DNA from: Geothermobacter hydrogeniphilus | Lineage (GTDB): Bacteria; Desulfobacterota; Desulfuromonadia; Desulfuromonadales; Geothermobacteraceae | Reading direction: 5' to 3' | DNA: 64,000 bases | Assembly (NCBI RefSeq): GCF_002093115.1 | Contig: NZ_NAAD01000013.1 | Coordinates: forward strand, 62,001 to 126,000 | Shown: in pieces, positions 26,787-35,552 of the stretch | Numbering within the stretch: position 1 is the stretch's first letter | How the letters are laid out: every line of letters starts with the position of its first letter | Made by a program: the position numbers and the translations under genes | The notes under the pieces: generated by a model | Told to the model about the DNA's origin: nothing | Databases searched by the model: none | What the model saw: only the letters and a program-made list of their open reading frames with translations

Positions 26787-26951
26787 AGGAGGCTGTCGGA
26801 CTATCCATAAACTGGCTGCAAATCCGTGCGTTCGGCCCATATCCCAGCTCCATTTTGCCCCATAGCCACTGCTATGAGGCTGCAATTGAGCCGAAATCTG
26901 TGCTCAAACACCCGAATTTTCGCTTCAGCCTGTATAGTCCGACAGTCTCCT
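26787..26951. repeat. repeat family F, copy F1
   Basis: A 165-bp element with imperfect terminal inverted repeats AGGAGGCTGTCGGACTAT and ATAGTCCGACAGTCTCCT. Only one copy is in the window. It abuts B3 exactly; together they fill most of the 387-bp accB-accC gap, in which I see no gene. Confidence 0.7.
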
Positions 26952-27095
26952 AGCAGGGTGTTGAAACCCCCAGGCTGCGCCGGGATGCCCAGCTGCAAGG
27001 CGCCCGCACTCCCCGCGGAACAAGGCGTACCGGCGGTACGTCGTTGACGCGGGGAAGGACCCCGCAGCAGGTGGGCGTTTTTCATCAGCCCGCTA
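26951..27095. repeat. repeat family B, copy B3
   Basis: A 145-bp copy with both arms readable: TAGCAGGGTGTTGAAA on the left and the complement of TAGCGGGCTGATGAAAAACG on the right. The accB stop codon TAG (27093-27095) is the first three bases of the right arm. Confidence 0.75.
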
Positions 27096-27572
27096 AAGCG
27101 GCTCGACGAGGAACAGCGGATCACCGAACTCAACCGGGGAGGCGTCCTCCTTGAGGATTTCGACGATCTTGCATTTGAACTCGGCCTCGATCTCGTTGAA
27201 GAGCTTCATCGCTTCGACCAGACAGATGGTCTGGCCCTTTTCAACGATGGCTCCTTCCTTGGTGAAGGGATCGGCATCGGGGCTCGGTTTGCGATAAAAA
27301 GTACCGACGATCGGGCTGTTGATAGTCTCGTACTTGTCATCCTGGGCGGCCGGGGCGTCAGCTGCTCCGGCGGCAGCCGGCGCCGCAGGCGCCGGAGCGA
27401 CAGCAGGTGCTACTGCGGGAGCCGCCATCATCTGCGGCGCCGCGACCTGCACGAACTCCTTGTCGGGACCGCGTTTGATGAGGATTTTTTCCTCGGCGTT
27501 CTCCATTTCAAATTCGGTAATATCGGTGTCAGTCACCAGTTTGATCAGGGTTTTCAGATCCTTAATCTCCAT
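27093..27572 (-). CDS. accB: biotin carboxyl carrier protein of acetyl-CoA carboxylase
   Basis: Carries the biotin that AccC carboxylates. At 159 residues it has an N-terminal helical segment (MEIKDLKTLIKLV), an Ala/Pro-rich linker (about 44-77), and a biotinyl domain with VEAMKLFNEIEAE, Lys123 being the biotinylation site. The partner accC lies downstream across repeats B3 and F1. An efp gene, often found between pepP and accB, is absent here. The TAG stop is supplied by repeat B3. Confidence 0.97.
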   Translation of the reverse strand: MEIKDLKTLIKLVTDTDITEFEMENAEEKILIKRGPDKEFVQVAAPQMMAAPAVAPAVAPAPAAPAAAGAADAPAAQDDKYETINSPIVGTFYRKPSPDADPFTKEGAIVEKGQTICLVEAMKLFNEIEAEFKCKIVEILKEDASPVEFGDPLFLVEPL

Positions 27573-27642
27573 ACCATGTCTCCTTCCCGTGCCGCTGGAA
27601 CGCCGCGGAGGATGTCCTGCGACGCGCGGGTTTCATTCAAGT

Positions 27643-28698
27643 TTACCCCAGGGTTCGAAAGCCCTTGGGGAGTCGGGTCAAAATCTCATTGCCGCTGTCC
27701 GTCACCAGCAGCGTATCTTCGATGCGAACCCCGCCAAGGCCAGGGACATAGATGCCCGGTTCAATGGTCAGCACCATGCCCGGCTCCACCAGTCCCCGGG
27801 CGCGGGGCGAAACAGCGGGGTATTCGTGAATTTCCAGGCCGACGCCATGACCGAGCCCGTGACCGAAATAATCGCCGTAACCTTCTGCGGCAATCAGCTC
27901 GCGGGCAACCGCATCCAGTTCCCTGAGTCCCATGCCGGGACGCAGCTGATCAATGGCGGCATCATGCGCAGCAAGGACAATATCATAAATGCGACGTAAA
28001 TCTGAACTGATTTCGCCGACCGCGAGCGTGACGGTTTCATCAGAGTGATAACCGTCCTTGACGACCCCGTAATCGATGGTCACCAACTCCCCGGAAGCAA
28101 TCGCCTTGTCCGAAGCGATGCCGTGCGGCATGGCACCGCGGGGACCTGAGGCGACGATGAAATCGAAAGCCTTTTCATCGGCACCGAGACGTTTCAGGGC
28201 AAACTCCAGTTCCAGGGCAATCTCGCGTTCGATGGCTCCCGGCCGGATCAGGTCGACAATCTGCTCAAAACCCCGGGCGGCCAGAGCCGCGGCCTGGCGG
28301 AGTTTATCGACCTCGGCGTCCCGTTTGCGGCGCCGTAACTGCTGCAACGGTTCATCAAGGGGAATCCAGGTCCAACGGTCCGCCGATTCCTTCCGCAACT
28401 TGTCCCAGGTGGCATAGGCAAGGGTCGCCGCCTCAAAACCGACCCGCCTGCATCCCTGACGATTCAGGCAGTCGATAACGGCGGGAAGTTGACTGCGGTA
28501 TTCAATGATCTCGTCAGCACGCACCTGCTCACGCGCCTGAACCGTGTAGCGGGAGTCGGTGAGAAAAAATGTCTGTTGCCGGAAAGCGACCAGCACCCCG
28601 TCACTGCCGCTGAAATCACAGAGATAGCGGATTGTCGGCAAGTGGAAAAAGACCACTGCATCCAGATCGTTGTTCTCAAGAAGGGATTCCACAACCAT
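27643..28698 (-). CDS. Xaa-Pro aminopeptidase (M24 family)
   Basis: A 351-residue M24B peptidase, the short PepQ/YqhT-like type next to aroQ in many bacteria. The creatinase N-terminal domain covers 1-125. The catalytic pita-bread domain has the five metal ligands in VTIDYGVVKDGYHSDET (two Asp), GHGLGHGVGLEIHE (His), TIEPGIYV (Glu) and GVRIEDTLLV (Glu). The ATG at 28696-28698 is taken as start; a TTG two codons upstream is also possible and neither has a clear Shine-Dalgarno. It lies 14 bp after aroQ in the aro-acc operon. Confidence 0.93.
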   Translation of the reverse strand: MVVESLLENNDLDAVVFFHLPTIRYLCDFSGSDGVLVAFRQQTFFLTDSRYTVQAREQVRADEIIEYRSQLPAVIDCLNRQGCRRVGFEAATLAYATWDKLRKESADRWTWIPLDEPLQQLRRRKRDAEVDKLRQAAALAARGFEQIVDLIRPGAIEREIALELEFALKRLGADEKAFDFIVASGPRGAMPHGIASDKAIASGELVTIDYGVVKDGYHSDETVTLAVGEISSDLRRIYDIVLAAHDAAIDQLRPGMGLRELDAVARELIAAEGYGDYFGHGLGHGVGLEIHEYPAVSPRARGLVEPGMVLTIEPGIYVPGLGGVRIEDTLLVTDSGNEILTRLPKGFRTLG

Positions 28699-28712
28699 GG
28701 ACAAAATGACGG

Positions 28713-29165
28713 TCAGGCTCTGACAGCCGTACGAGCGGCAAGGGCGCGCATCGCCAGCAGGTAGCCGTCACTGCCCAATCCGCAGATCTGGCCAACGGCG
28801 ACCGGGGCAATATAGGAATGATGACGAAACTCTTCCCGGGCATGGATATTGGAGAGATGAACCTCAACCACGGGCAGCCCGACCCCGACCAAAGCATCGC
28901 GCAGTGCCACGCTGGTGTGGGTCAGTCCCCCGGGATTGATGATGATCGCGGTGGTGCCGTCAGTTGCAGCCTGCTGGACCCGGTCGATAAGGACGCCTTC
29001 ATGATTGGACTGAAAGGACACCGCCTTGATCCCCAGTTCGACAGCCAGGGATTGAATCTCCCGGTCAACATCATCCAGGGTTCGGGTACCATAAATATCG
29101 GGTTCACGCCGTCCCAGCAGGTTGAGATTGGGGCCATGAAGCACCAGAATTTTGGTTTCGGTCAT
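28713..29165 (-). CDS. aroQ: 3-dehydroquinate dehydratase, type II
   Basis: Third step of the shikimate pathway. The 150-residue length is normal for the dodecameric type II enzyme. [21 protein letters not shown] holds the catalytic Arg and Tyr, FQSNHEG and [10 protein letters not shown] line the active site, and [18 protein letters not shown] contains the catalytic His. The ATG at 29163-29165 overlaps the TGA of the roadblock gene (TGATG), indicating translational coupling. Confidence 0.97.
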   Translation of the reverse strand: MTETKILVLHGPNLNLLGRREPDIYGTRTLDDVDREIQSLAVELGIKAVSFQSNHEGVLIDRVQQAATDGTTAIIINPGGLTHTSVALRDALVGVGLPVVEVHLSNIHAREEFRHHSYIAPVAVGQICGLGSDGYLLAMRALAARTAVRA

Positions 29166-29524
29166 CACGCCAGGGCCGCTCTCAGATTGGGAGCCTCACG
29201 CATCAGCAGGTAACGTCCCTTGCCGAAGTTGCCATCCCGCCGCAGGGTCAGAGCGACGAAATAATCATCAGTAAGAACCCGCACCAGGACCAGAAAACGT
29301 TCGGTGCGGATCGTCACCTCTTCCATGAAACCACTGTCAAGGATCTCGGCAGTGCGTTTAATCTCCTTGAGAATATTGGCATATTCAACAGCAACCAGCT
29401 GCAGATCCAGGCCATCGATCGGCAGAAAGAACTGCTCAATGGCGATGCCGTCATACCCCATCAGCACAGCACCGGCGCCCCCACGGGTTTCCTCGACAAT
29501 CGTCTGCAGGATTTCAGCAAACAT
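29165..29524 (-). CDS. roadblock/LC7 domain protein (MglB-like)
   Basis: A 119-residue protein of the roadblock/LC7 fold, the family of MglB, the GAP for the polarity GTPase MglA. The pattern [32 protein letters not shown] is typical (only part quoted in register here: the Gly-Ala-Gly-Ala strand then GYDGIAIE). It lies inside the pil-aro operon after a TPR gene, which hints at a role in pilus polarity, but no mglA is in the window. The start follows AAGGAGGGC, and the gene overlaps the upstream TPR gene by 11 bases. Confidence 0.85.
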   Translation of the reverse strand: MFAEILQTIVEETRGGAGAVLMGYDGIAIEQFFLPIDGLDLQLVAVEYANILKEIKRTAEILDSGFMEEVTIRTERFLVLVRVLTDDYFVALTLRRDGNFGKGRYLLMREAPNLRAALA

Positions 29525-30458
29525 GAGCCCTCCTTTGCGCAATTGCATTTAACCAACGTTGATAAATTTCGAGCTGTTTCCGGTGAGAAACGGCCTGGGC
29601 CTGTTCGACTGTCTGTTCGACTGTCTGTTCGACTGTCTGTTCGACTGTCTGTTCGACTGTCTGTTCAACCGGAGCGGGTGAATCGGCAACCTTCACCGAG
29701 GCCTGCAGCTCCTTGATCTGCACCAGACGGGAACGGATCTCCTCGTTATGCGGATCCTGACGCAGGATGTCGCGATAAATCGCGGCCGCCTCGTCATAAA
29801 GCCCCTGCTTGAAGTAGAGTTGGGCGAGGGTGGTCGTCTGCAACGGAGCTGCTTGGGCGGAAATTTCTTCCACGGGGGGAACGGCTTCGGCCTCATCGCC
29901 GGGACCGGAACCTGGCGGTTCGGTCGGTTCCGACCTCATCCCGGCTTCCGGCACAGCCCCCCTGGACAGAGATTCGATCCGCCGTTCAGGTGGATCAACA
30001 GCCGTCGCGGCAGCAGATCCCTGCCCGGAAGACTCAACAGCCGTCCGGCCGATGGAGGCCAGCATCTTTTGGACAATGGGATCATGCGGATTGAGGATCT
30101 CCGCCTTATGCAGCAATTCCCGAGCCTTGTCGAGATAGCCCTGCCGATAACGGGTGCGGGCCAGACCTTTCAAGGCCTGCAGGCTGGTTTTCTCAATGGC
30201 GAGGGCCTGCTCAAAAGCCAGGGCCGCCTTCGCCAGATCACCTTGTTGCGCCAGGATTCTGCCCATAACAATATAGCCGGGGCTGAATCCGGGCAGGTGC
30301 TGAGTGCCTTTCTGGGCGATTTCGAGCGCATCATCCAGCATGCCCAGCTGTCGATAAGCTTCACTCAGCGAGACAAAGACCGTTGACTGAGGATCCTTGG
30401 CGAGAATCTCGGTGAAACCGGCAATCTTGCCCAACAGAGATACACTCTTTTCAGTCAT
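29514..30458 (-). CDS. tetratricopeptide repeat protein
   Basis: A 314-residue TPR protein without a signal peptide. Three to four TPRs lie in residues 15-135 (SEAYRQLGMLDDALEIAQKG, MGRILAQQGDLAKAALAFEQ, LARTRYRQGYLDKARELLHK). A low-complexity acidic, proline-rich linker spans about 140-205, followed by one more TPR (LAQLYFKQGLYDEAAAIYRD) and a Val-Glu-Gln-Thr tandem stretch. It overlaps the roadblock gene by 11 bases, so the two products probably interact. It sits between aroB and the roadblock gene. Confidence 0.8.
   Translation of the reverse strand: MTEKSVSLLGKIAGFTEILAKDPQSTVFVSLSEAYRQLGMLDDALEIAQKGTQHLPGFSPGYIVMGRILAQQGDLAKAALAFEQALAIEKTSLQALKGLARTRYRQGYLDKARELLHKAEILNPHDPIVQKMLASIGRTAVESSGQGSAAATAVDPPERRIESLSRGAVPEAGMRSEPTEPPGSGPGDEAEAVPPVEEISAQAAPLQTTTLAQLYFKQGLYDEAAAIYRDILRQDPHNEEIRSRLVQIKELQASVKVADSPAPVEQTVEQTVEQTVEQTVEQTVEQAQAVSHRKQLEIYQRWLNAIAQRRAHVC
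29601..29666 (-). repeat. 12-bp tandem repeat in the TPR gene (5.5 units)
   Basis: The unit CTGTTCGACTGT is repeated five times without change from 29601 to 29660, plus a half unit, encoding (Val-Glu-Gln-Thr)n. The unit length is a multiple of three, so copy-number change alters protein length without a frameshift. Confidence 0.95.
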
Positions 30459-30542
30459 GAACCCTCCTGACCATAGCAGGGTGAAACAGGGACGGCAGTT
30501 GGCAGAACCATCACAGGAACAACCCCGTTGACAGCGTGTTCG

Positions 30543-31619
30543 CTAATGAAGTACAGCTCCGAATGCCTGTCGCGGATCAGGCTCATCCTCGATACAGCAG
30601 TCACCGATGCCGACATTGAGTACCAGGCGAAGCCTTCCGGCAGTCACCTTCTTATCCCGGCCCATCGCCTCCAGGTAATCATCAAGACTGAACTCCGGAA
30701 CGGCAATCGGCAACTTGAATTTGCGCAACAGACCGGAAAGAGCCGCGACATCTTCCCTGGTACAATAACCACGTTTCAAGGAAATTCTGGAAGCGACCAG
30801 CATGCCGATGGAAACCGCTTCGCCATGCTTGACCTCTCCGTACCCGGAAAGATTTTCGATCGCATGCCCAAAGGTGTGGCCAAAATTAAGAATAGCACGC
30901 AAATGGCTCTCTTTTTCGTCATTTTCTACAATATCGGCCTTGATTTGGCAAGATTTCTCCACGACATGGATCAGGCTGGAACCGTCAAGATTCTGCAACG
31001 CGTCAACCGAATCATCAAGCCAGGAGAAAAAACGACGATCGCGGATCACACCATACTTGATCACTTCGGCCATTCCGGAAGCGAATTCACGTGCCTCCAG
31101 AGTCTGCAATGTCGCGACATCGATCAGAACCCCTTTCGGTTGATAGAAAGCCCCGATCAGGTTCTTGCCGAGAGGATGATTGACCGCCGTTTTGCCGCCG
31201 ACCGAACTGTCTACCTGCGACAGCAGGGTCGTCGGCAACTGAACAAAAGGCACCCCGCGAAGGTAACTGGCGGCCACATATCCGGTCAGATCACCTACCA
31301 CGCCGCCGCCGAGAGCCAGCAACCCTGAATGACGGTCAAAACCCTGCTCGATCAGGGAGGTGATGACCTGGGTGAAAACTTCAATATTCTTGTATTTTTC
31401 CCCATCCGGAATTTCAATCAGATGAACCAGGAAACCGGCCCGCGACAGGATCTGCTGTACCCGATCCGCATAGAGTCCGGCCACTGTCGCGTTGGTGATG
31501 ACTGCCACCCGGGAGGGGAAACCGACCCCGGCCAGCATGTCCGGCAACTGGTCAAGAATGCCCTTGCCGATCCAGATCGGATAGCTGCGTTCCTTGAGTC
31601 CGACGTTCAGAACAACCAT
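30543..31619 (-). CDS. aroB: 3-dehydroquinate synthase
   Basis: Second step of the shikimate pathway (DAHP to 3-dehydroquinate, NAD+ and metal dependent). The 358-residue length is normal. Family motifs include IPDGEKYKN, LALGGGVVGDLTGYVAAS, PTTLLSQVDSSVGGKTAVNHP, GMAEVIKYGVI and the metal-ligand NFGHTFGHAIE. It overlaps aroK by 13 bases. Confidence 0.97.
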   Translation of the reverse strand: MVVLNVGLKERSYPIWIGKGILDQLPDMLAGVGFPSRVAVITNATVAGLYADRVQQILSRAGFLVHLIEIPDGEKYKNIEVFTQVITSLIEQGFDRHSGLLALGGGVVGDLTGYVAASYLRGVPFVQLPTTLLSQVDSSVGGKTAVNHPLGKNLIGAFYQPKGVLIDVATLQTLEAREFASGMAEVIKYGVIRDRRFFSWLDDSVDALQNLDGSSLIHVVEKSCQIKADIVENDEKESHLRAILNFGHTFGHAIENLSGYGEVKHGEAVSIGMLVASRISLKRGYCTREDVAALSGLLRKFKLPIAVPEFSLDDYLEAMGRDKKVTAGRLRLVLNVGIGDCCIEDEPDPRQAFGAVLH

Positions 31620-32155
31620 TTCGGGTTTACGCGCTCCAGACCGCCAAGAATCGCATCGACGACTTCCAGCGGTGCTTGATTTTTTGTTTCAACAACCAGA
31701 TCCGCCCTGAGATAGCAAGGCAAACGTTGCCGGTACCGTTCCAGGATGGCTTCCCGGTCGCTGTCATCCGCCAACGGGCGACCGGTCGCCGATGACAGGC
31801 GTTCAACAAGTTCCTGCTCATCGGCTCGCAGAAAAACCACAGGACCGATCTGCCTCATGACCCGCCAGTTCTCATCCTTGAGGACCATGCCGCCACCAGT
31901 AGCAATAACCGAATGACGACACCGGGCCGCCAGGTTGCGAAGGAGTTCCGTTTCAGCCACGCGGAATGCGTTTTCCCCATACCGGGAAAAAATATCCGCA
32001 ACGGACAAACCGAACTGCTCAGTTATCAACTGATCCGTATCGACGAAATCAAGCCTGCAACGCTTCGACAATATCCCGCCGAGGGTCGTTTTTCCCGCCC
32101 CCATGAAACCAACCAGAAGCAGGTTCCTCTTCCACTCAGAATGACCTGGCACCAT
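31607..32155 (-). CDS. aroK: shikimate kinase
   Basis: Phosphorylates shikimate. At 182 residues it has the P-loop GFMGAGKTT, the substrate-binding DTDQLI and FRVAETELL, the shikimate-binding GGG of IATGGGMV, and the lid Arg in ATGRPLADD. aroK-aroB-TPR-roadblock-aroQ-pepP-accB-accC read as one unit. A strong terminator separates it from pilQ, so an own promoter must lie in the 80-bp gap or the terminator leaks. Confidence 0.96.
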   Translation of the reverse strand: MVPGHSEWKRNLLLVGFMGAGKTTLGGILSKRCRLDFVDTDQLITEQFGLSVADIFSRYGENAFRVAETELLRNLAARCRHSVIATGGGMVLKDENWRVMRQIGPVVFLRADEQELVERLSSATGRPLADDSDREAILERYRQRLPCYLRADLVVETKNQAPLEVVDAILGGLERVNPKWLF

Positions 32156-32181
32156 GGTTCGTCATGTTAGCAAGGGGCAAC

Positions 32182-32212
32182 AAAAAAGGACAGGCGAAAC
32201 CTGTCCTTTTTT
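32182..32212 (-). terminator. bidirectional-looking terminator between pilQ and aroK
   Basis: A perfect 13-bp stem AAAAAAGGACAGG / CCTGTCCTTTTTT around the loop CGAAA. It ends the pilMNOPQ transcript. Confidence 0.9.
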
Positions 32213-32236
32213 GCTCTCACCGGGAAACGACAACGT

Positions 32237-34975
32237 CTATCTGAGAATCCTGGGGGTCACAAAAATCAGCAACTCCCGCCTTTCGTTCGTCTTGGTTGTT
32301 GATTTGAACAGGTTACCGACAATCGGCATACTCATCAGAACCGGCACACCGGATTCACTGAAACGTTCATCCTCAACGAAAATTCCGCCGATAACAGTGG
32401 TTTCTCCGTCACGAACCAAAACCTTGGTTTCCGCTTTTTTCTCATCAATGGCAATCGCGTCACCGACACCGGTCGGGACAGTGGCGCCGACCGAGCTGTT
32501 CGATGCCGAGATTTCCAGGATAACGCTGTCGTCAGGGTTGATGACCGGTGTAACCTCCAATTTCAGCTCAGCATTTTCAAACTTGGTCTCCGTACCCTGG
32601 TCACTGACAGACTGGTAGGGAATCTTGGTCCCCTGGGAGATTGTGGCCGCCTCTCCGTTAAGCGTGGCAATCCGCGGCTGCGAGATCACCTTGCCGTGAC
32701 CTGAGGTTTCCAATGCGGAGATTTTGAGATCCAGAACCGAACTGTCTATTCCCAAACGACCGAACGTGAATGAGGTGCCGAGACCGGAACTGTTCGACCC
32801 GGTAATTCCGGTGGGATTGAGAAGAAAACTGCCGCCAAGCCCCAAACTGGCGTTGTCAAGGTTGGCAAAGCTGTCTCCCGCGGAGGATCCCGCGCGATTA
32901 TCGTATGAATAACCCCATTTAACACCAAGATCCCGTGAAAAGTTGGAATTCGCCTCAACAATCCGCGACTCAATCAGAACCTGTCTTTCCGGAGTGTCGA
33001 GAATGGAAACCAGTTGCTTGATGGACGCGATGGCCGAAGGGACATCCGTGACGATAATCTGCTTGTTGCGCGCGTCGGGAGTAAGCTTGCCACGCTCGGT
33101 CAACAGTTCGGAAACAGGGCCCGCGACGTTGTCAAGGCTGGCATGGCTGACCATGATGACTTCGGTCACCAGGTCCTGCAACTTTTCCTTGGTACGCCGG
33201 GCGCTCAATTTTGCCTCTTCCATTGAGCGGATACGGGACCGGGGAAGAATACGAGCGACATTACCTGTTTTCAGCATCCCGAGATCCTTGATATCCATGA
33301 TCAGATCAAGGGCCTGATCCCAGGGGACATCCAGCAGTCGCAGAGTAATATTCCCCTTAACTTCATCACTGGCAATGATATTGAGATTGGCGACCTCACC
33401 GATCAACTGCAAAATCTGGCGGATATCCGCATTATCAAAAACCAGGGAAATTTTCTCGCCGGTATATTGAGCCGGCGGTTCAGCGACAATTGTATTGGAA
33501 TGACGTGCCGCAACCGGCGTCACAGCACCCTTTTCAGCGGACTTCTCAACATCAGCCTTCTTGACAGCCTTGGCCGCCTTGACCGTCTCGGTCAACTCCT
33601 TGGAAGGGGTTGACTTAACCGCGGCAACGGGCACGGCAACAGCCTCGGGAGACGGCGGAGCAGCCTCGGCAAATGCGCCGTCATCGGTCTGGAACAGGAT
33701 TCTGGTCCCCTGCCGTTTGAGGGAGTAGGACACCGGGCCCTTCAATTCAACGGCAAACCGTACATCCTGCCCCTTTTTATTCTGCACCAGGTAGGGAGTG
33801 ATCAATTTAACCGCGGACGGAAACGAAGAGGCATCCACAACCCTGCGCAGGCTGCGGTTGATGGTGGCGTTGGCAACGCCGAACTGAACCACATCGCCTT
33901 TCTGGACAGCTGGAATCAACTGACCGGCACCCGACATCTTCACACTGAAAATCGAACGGCCATCCCGGGTGTCAAAATCAAGCGCCTCAATCACAACCGG
34001 AACCCCCTGAGCCGAGGGTTTAACTGCCGACTGCACAACTGGTGCCACCTTGGTGGCAGAAGAGGAAACCGCCCGTCCGCTCCAATCGACCACAACGGCG
34101 TCACCATCCCGGGCCACCTCGAAGCCTGGCAGAGCGGGACCTTCGGCATCGAACACGAACCTTGTCTTGTCAGCATAAACCCCGACCCGAATTCGCTTGA
34201 AACCGTCAGCGGCGGCAAAGGATCTCTGTTTGAACTGAGGTTTCACACCGTAAACATCAACCACCAGCCTGGCAGGACCGGCCAGTTGAAAATATTGAAA
34301 GCGCTTCATTTCAGGCGCAACAAATCGGGCCTGTTGTCCCTCCGGTCCGGCAAAAGAGACACCACGGGAGGAAACAGTCGGTTTCTTCGAAGCTTTCGTT
34401 TGTACTGCAACGCCGGAATCTTGCGCCTGCGGCTCGGCCGCCGGACCGGGCCGGGCTGCGACAGGTTCAGCAGCGGCTTTTACCGTCTCTGCGGCAGTTT
34501 CTTTTTTTGTTTTCCGCTCAGCGTTGACATCCTGTTTTTTAACAAGTTTCTGACCAATGGAGGCAACTTTCCCGACGGGGGCCTTGAAAGTGACATTAAA
34601 GTCATTCCCGCTCAGGGACACCTCATAACTCGCGGTTTTTCCAAGAAGAATTTCGACTCGACCAAGCTTGCCGCTTTCAAGATCAAAAGAAGAAACGCGC
34701 ACTTCCTGGAGATTCGGCTCGGAAAGCTTTATTGACTCCTGAACCTGGCTCACATCCATGCCGGGAAAATCAATGACAACCCTGACCGGGTCAAAGGAAT
34801 CGTAAACGGTATAACGGTAGCCGACAGGATTCTCTGTTTTCAGAGTTATCGTCGGGGCACCATCGACATCGGTCGTTTGAATCGCCAATAACTTATTTGG
34901 TGTCTGGGCCGCAGCCAGCGAGGCTCCCAGCAACACCAAACCTGCAACGACAGACAAAAAAGATGCTAAACGCAT
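32237..34975 (-). CDS. pilQ: type IV pilus secretin PilQ
   Basis: Outer-membrane secretin through which the pilus exits. The start at 34973-34975 follows AGGGGGT and gives the signal peptide MRLASFLSVVAGLVLLGASL. The 912 residues hold an AMIN domain (about 30-125) and a Pro/Ala/Lys linker. A second and third AMIN-like region at about 195-445 follows, then an STN/N0 domain (ISLVFDNADIRQILQLIGEV) and an N1 (secretin_N) domain. The C-terminal secretin pore has GKVISQPRIATLNGEAATISQG and ends ELLIFVTPRILR. Last gene of the pilMNOPQ operon. Confidence 0.96.
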   Translation of the reverse strand: MRLASFLSVVAGLVLLGASLAAAQTPNKLLAIQTTDVDGAPTITLKTENPVGYRYTVYDSFDPVRVVIDFPGMDVSQVQESIKLSEPNLQEVRVSSFDLESGKLGRVEILLGKTASYEVSLSGNDFNVTFKAPVGKVASIGQKLVKKQDVNAERKTKKETAAETVKAAAEPVAARPGPAAEPQAQDSGVAVQTKASKKPTVSSRGVSFAGPEGQQARFVAPEMKRFQYFQLAGPARLVVDVYGVKPQFKQRSFAAADGFKRIRVGVYADKTRFVFDAEGPALPGFEVARDGDAVVVDWSGRAVSSSATKVAPVVQSAVKPSAQGVPVVIEALDFDTRDGRSIFSVKMSGAGQLIPAVQKGDVVQFGVANATINRSLRRVVDASSFPSAVKLITPYLVQNKKGQDVRFAVELKGPVSYSLKRQGTRILFQTDDGAFAEAAPPSPEAVAVPVAAVKSTPSKELTETVKAAKAVKKADVEKSAEKGAVTPVAARHSNTIVAEPPAQYTGEKISLVFDNADIRQILQLIGEVANLNIIASDEVKGNITLRLLDVPWDQALDLIMDIKDLGMLKTGNVARILPRSRIRSMEEAKLSARRTKEKLQDLVTEVIMVSHASLDNVAGPVSELLTERGKLTPDARNKQIIVTDVPSAIASIKQLVSILDTPERQVLIESRIVEANSNFSRDLGVKWGYSYDNRAGSSAGDSFANLDNASLGLGGSFLLNPTGITGSNSSGLGTSFTFGRLGIDSSVLDLKISALETSGHGKVISQPRIATLNGEAATISQGTKIPYQSVSDQGTETKFENAELKLEVTPVINPDDSVILEISASNSSVGATVPTGVGDAIAIDEKKAETKVLVRDGETTVIGGIFVEDERFSESGVPVLMSMPIVGNLFKSTTKTNERRELLIFVTPRILR

Positions 34976-35021
34976 GAACTGACCCCCTGACCTTGAAGTG
35001 CTCAGCGAATTTCGAATCATA

Positions 35022-35552
35022 TCAGTTGACCCCTCTGTGCGGCGGCAGCTTGATCATTTTTTTATTCGTACGAACAGCGCCGGTAAAGTCATAGTATTTC
35101 TCCATGACGGTAATTCCATCAGGCGTGATTGCCGTCACTGTTCCATTGTTCTTGCCTATTTTCAAACCCTTTTTGAGGATGTAGGATTTGCCCCCGGGAG
35201 CCGCGACCATGGCGCTCGGCTCCCCTTTTCCAACAATGATTCCCAAGATGCGAAACTGGGCAAGGTCAAATTTCTGCAGGGGGGTCAATGGTGTCTTCTT
35301 AGCGGTTATCGGCTTCTTCTCTTCGAACAGAGGAACGAAAGGGTCACGCAAGCCGGCGGAAGAGTAGACGTAATCCGGCTTTTTGGGTTGCGGTTTTTTG
35401 TTCTGTACTTTCTTGGCGATTCTCTTGACCGGCTTCACCTTCGCGGCAGGCGCCTTGACAGAAGCGGGAGGACTGTCATCACATCCACCGACCAGTAAAA
35501 ATCCGCACAGGCCGGCAACCAGCAGGATCTTCTTGATCAGAGGCGCCCTCAT
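35022..35552 (-). CDS. pilP: type IV pilus assembly lipoprotein PilP
   Basis: An inner-membrane lipoprotein linking PilNO to PilQ. Lipobox LVGGC (Cys24), then a long basic Lys/Pro linker and a compact beta domain (about 90-170) with DLAQFRILGIIVG, typical of PilP. The 176-residue length is normal. The ATG overlaps the pilO stop (ATGA). Confidence 0.93.
   Translation of the reverse strand: MRAPLIKKILLVAGLCGFLLVGGCDDSPPASVKAPAAKVKPVKRIAKKVQNKKPQPKKPDYVYSSAGLRDPFVPLFEEKKPITAKKTPLTPLQKFDLAQFRILGIIVGKGEPSAMVAAPGGKSYILKKGLKIGKNNGTVTAITPDGITVMEKYYDFTGAVRTNKKMIKLPPHRGVN

Noticed and set aside
29601-29666. Tandem 12-mers as a CRISPR array
   Set aside because: No spacers; the units are contiguous, identical and in frame within a gene.
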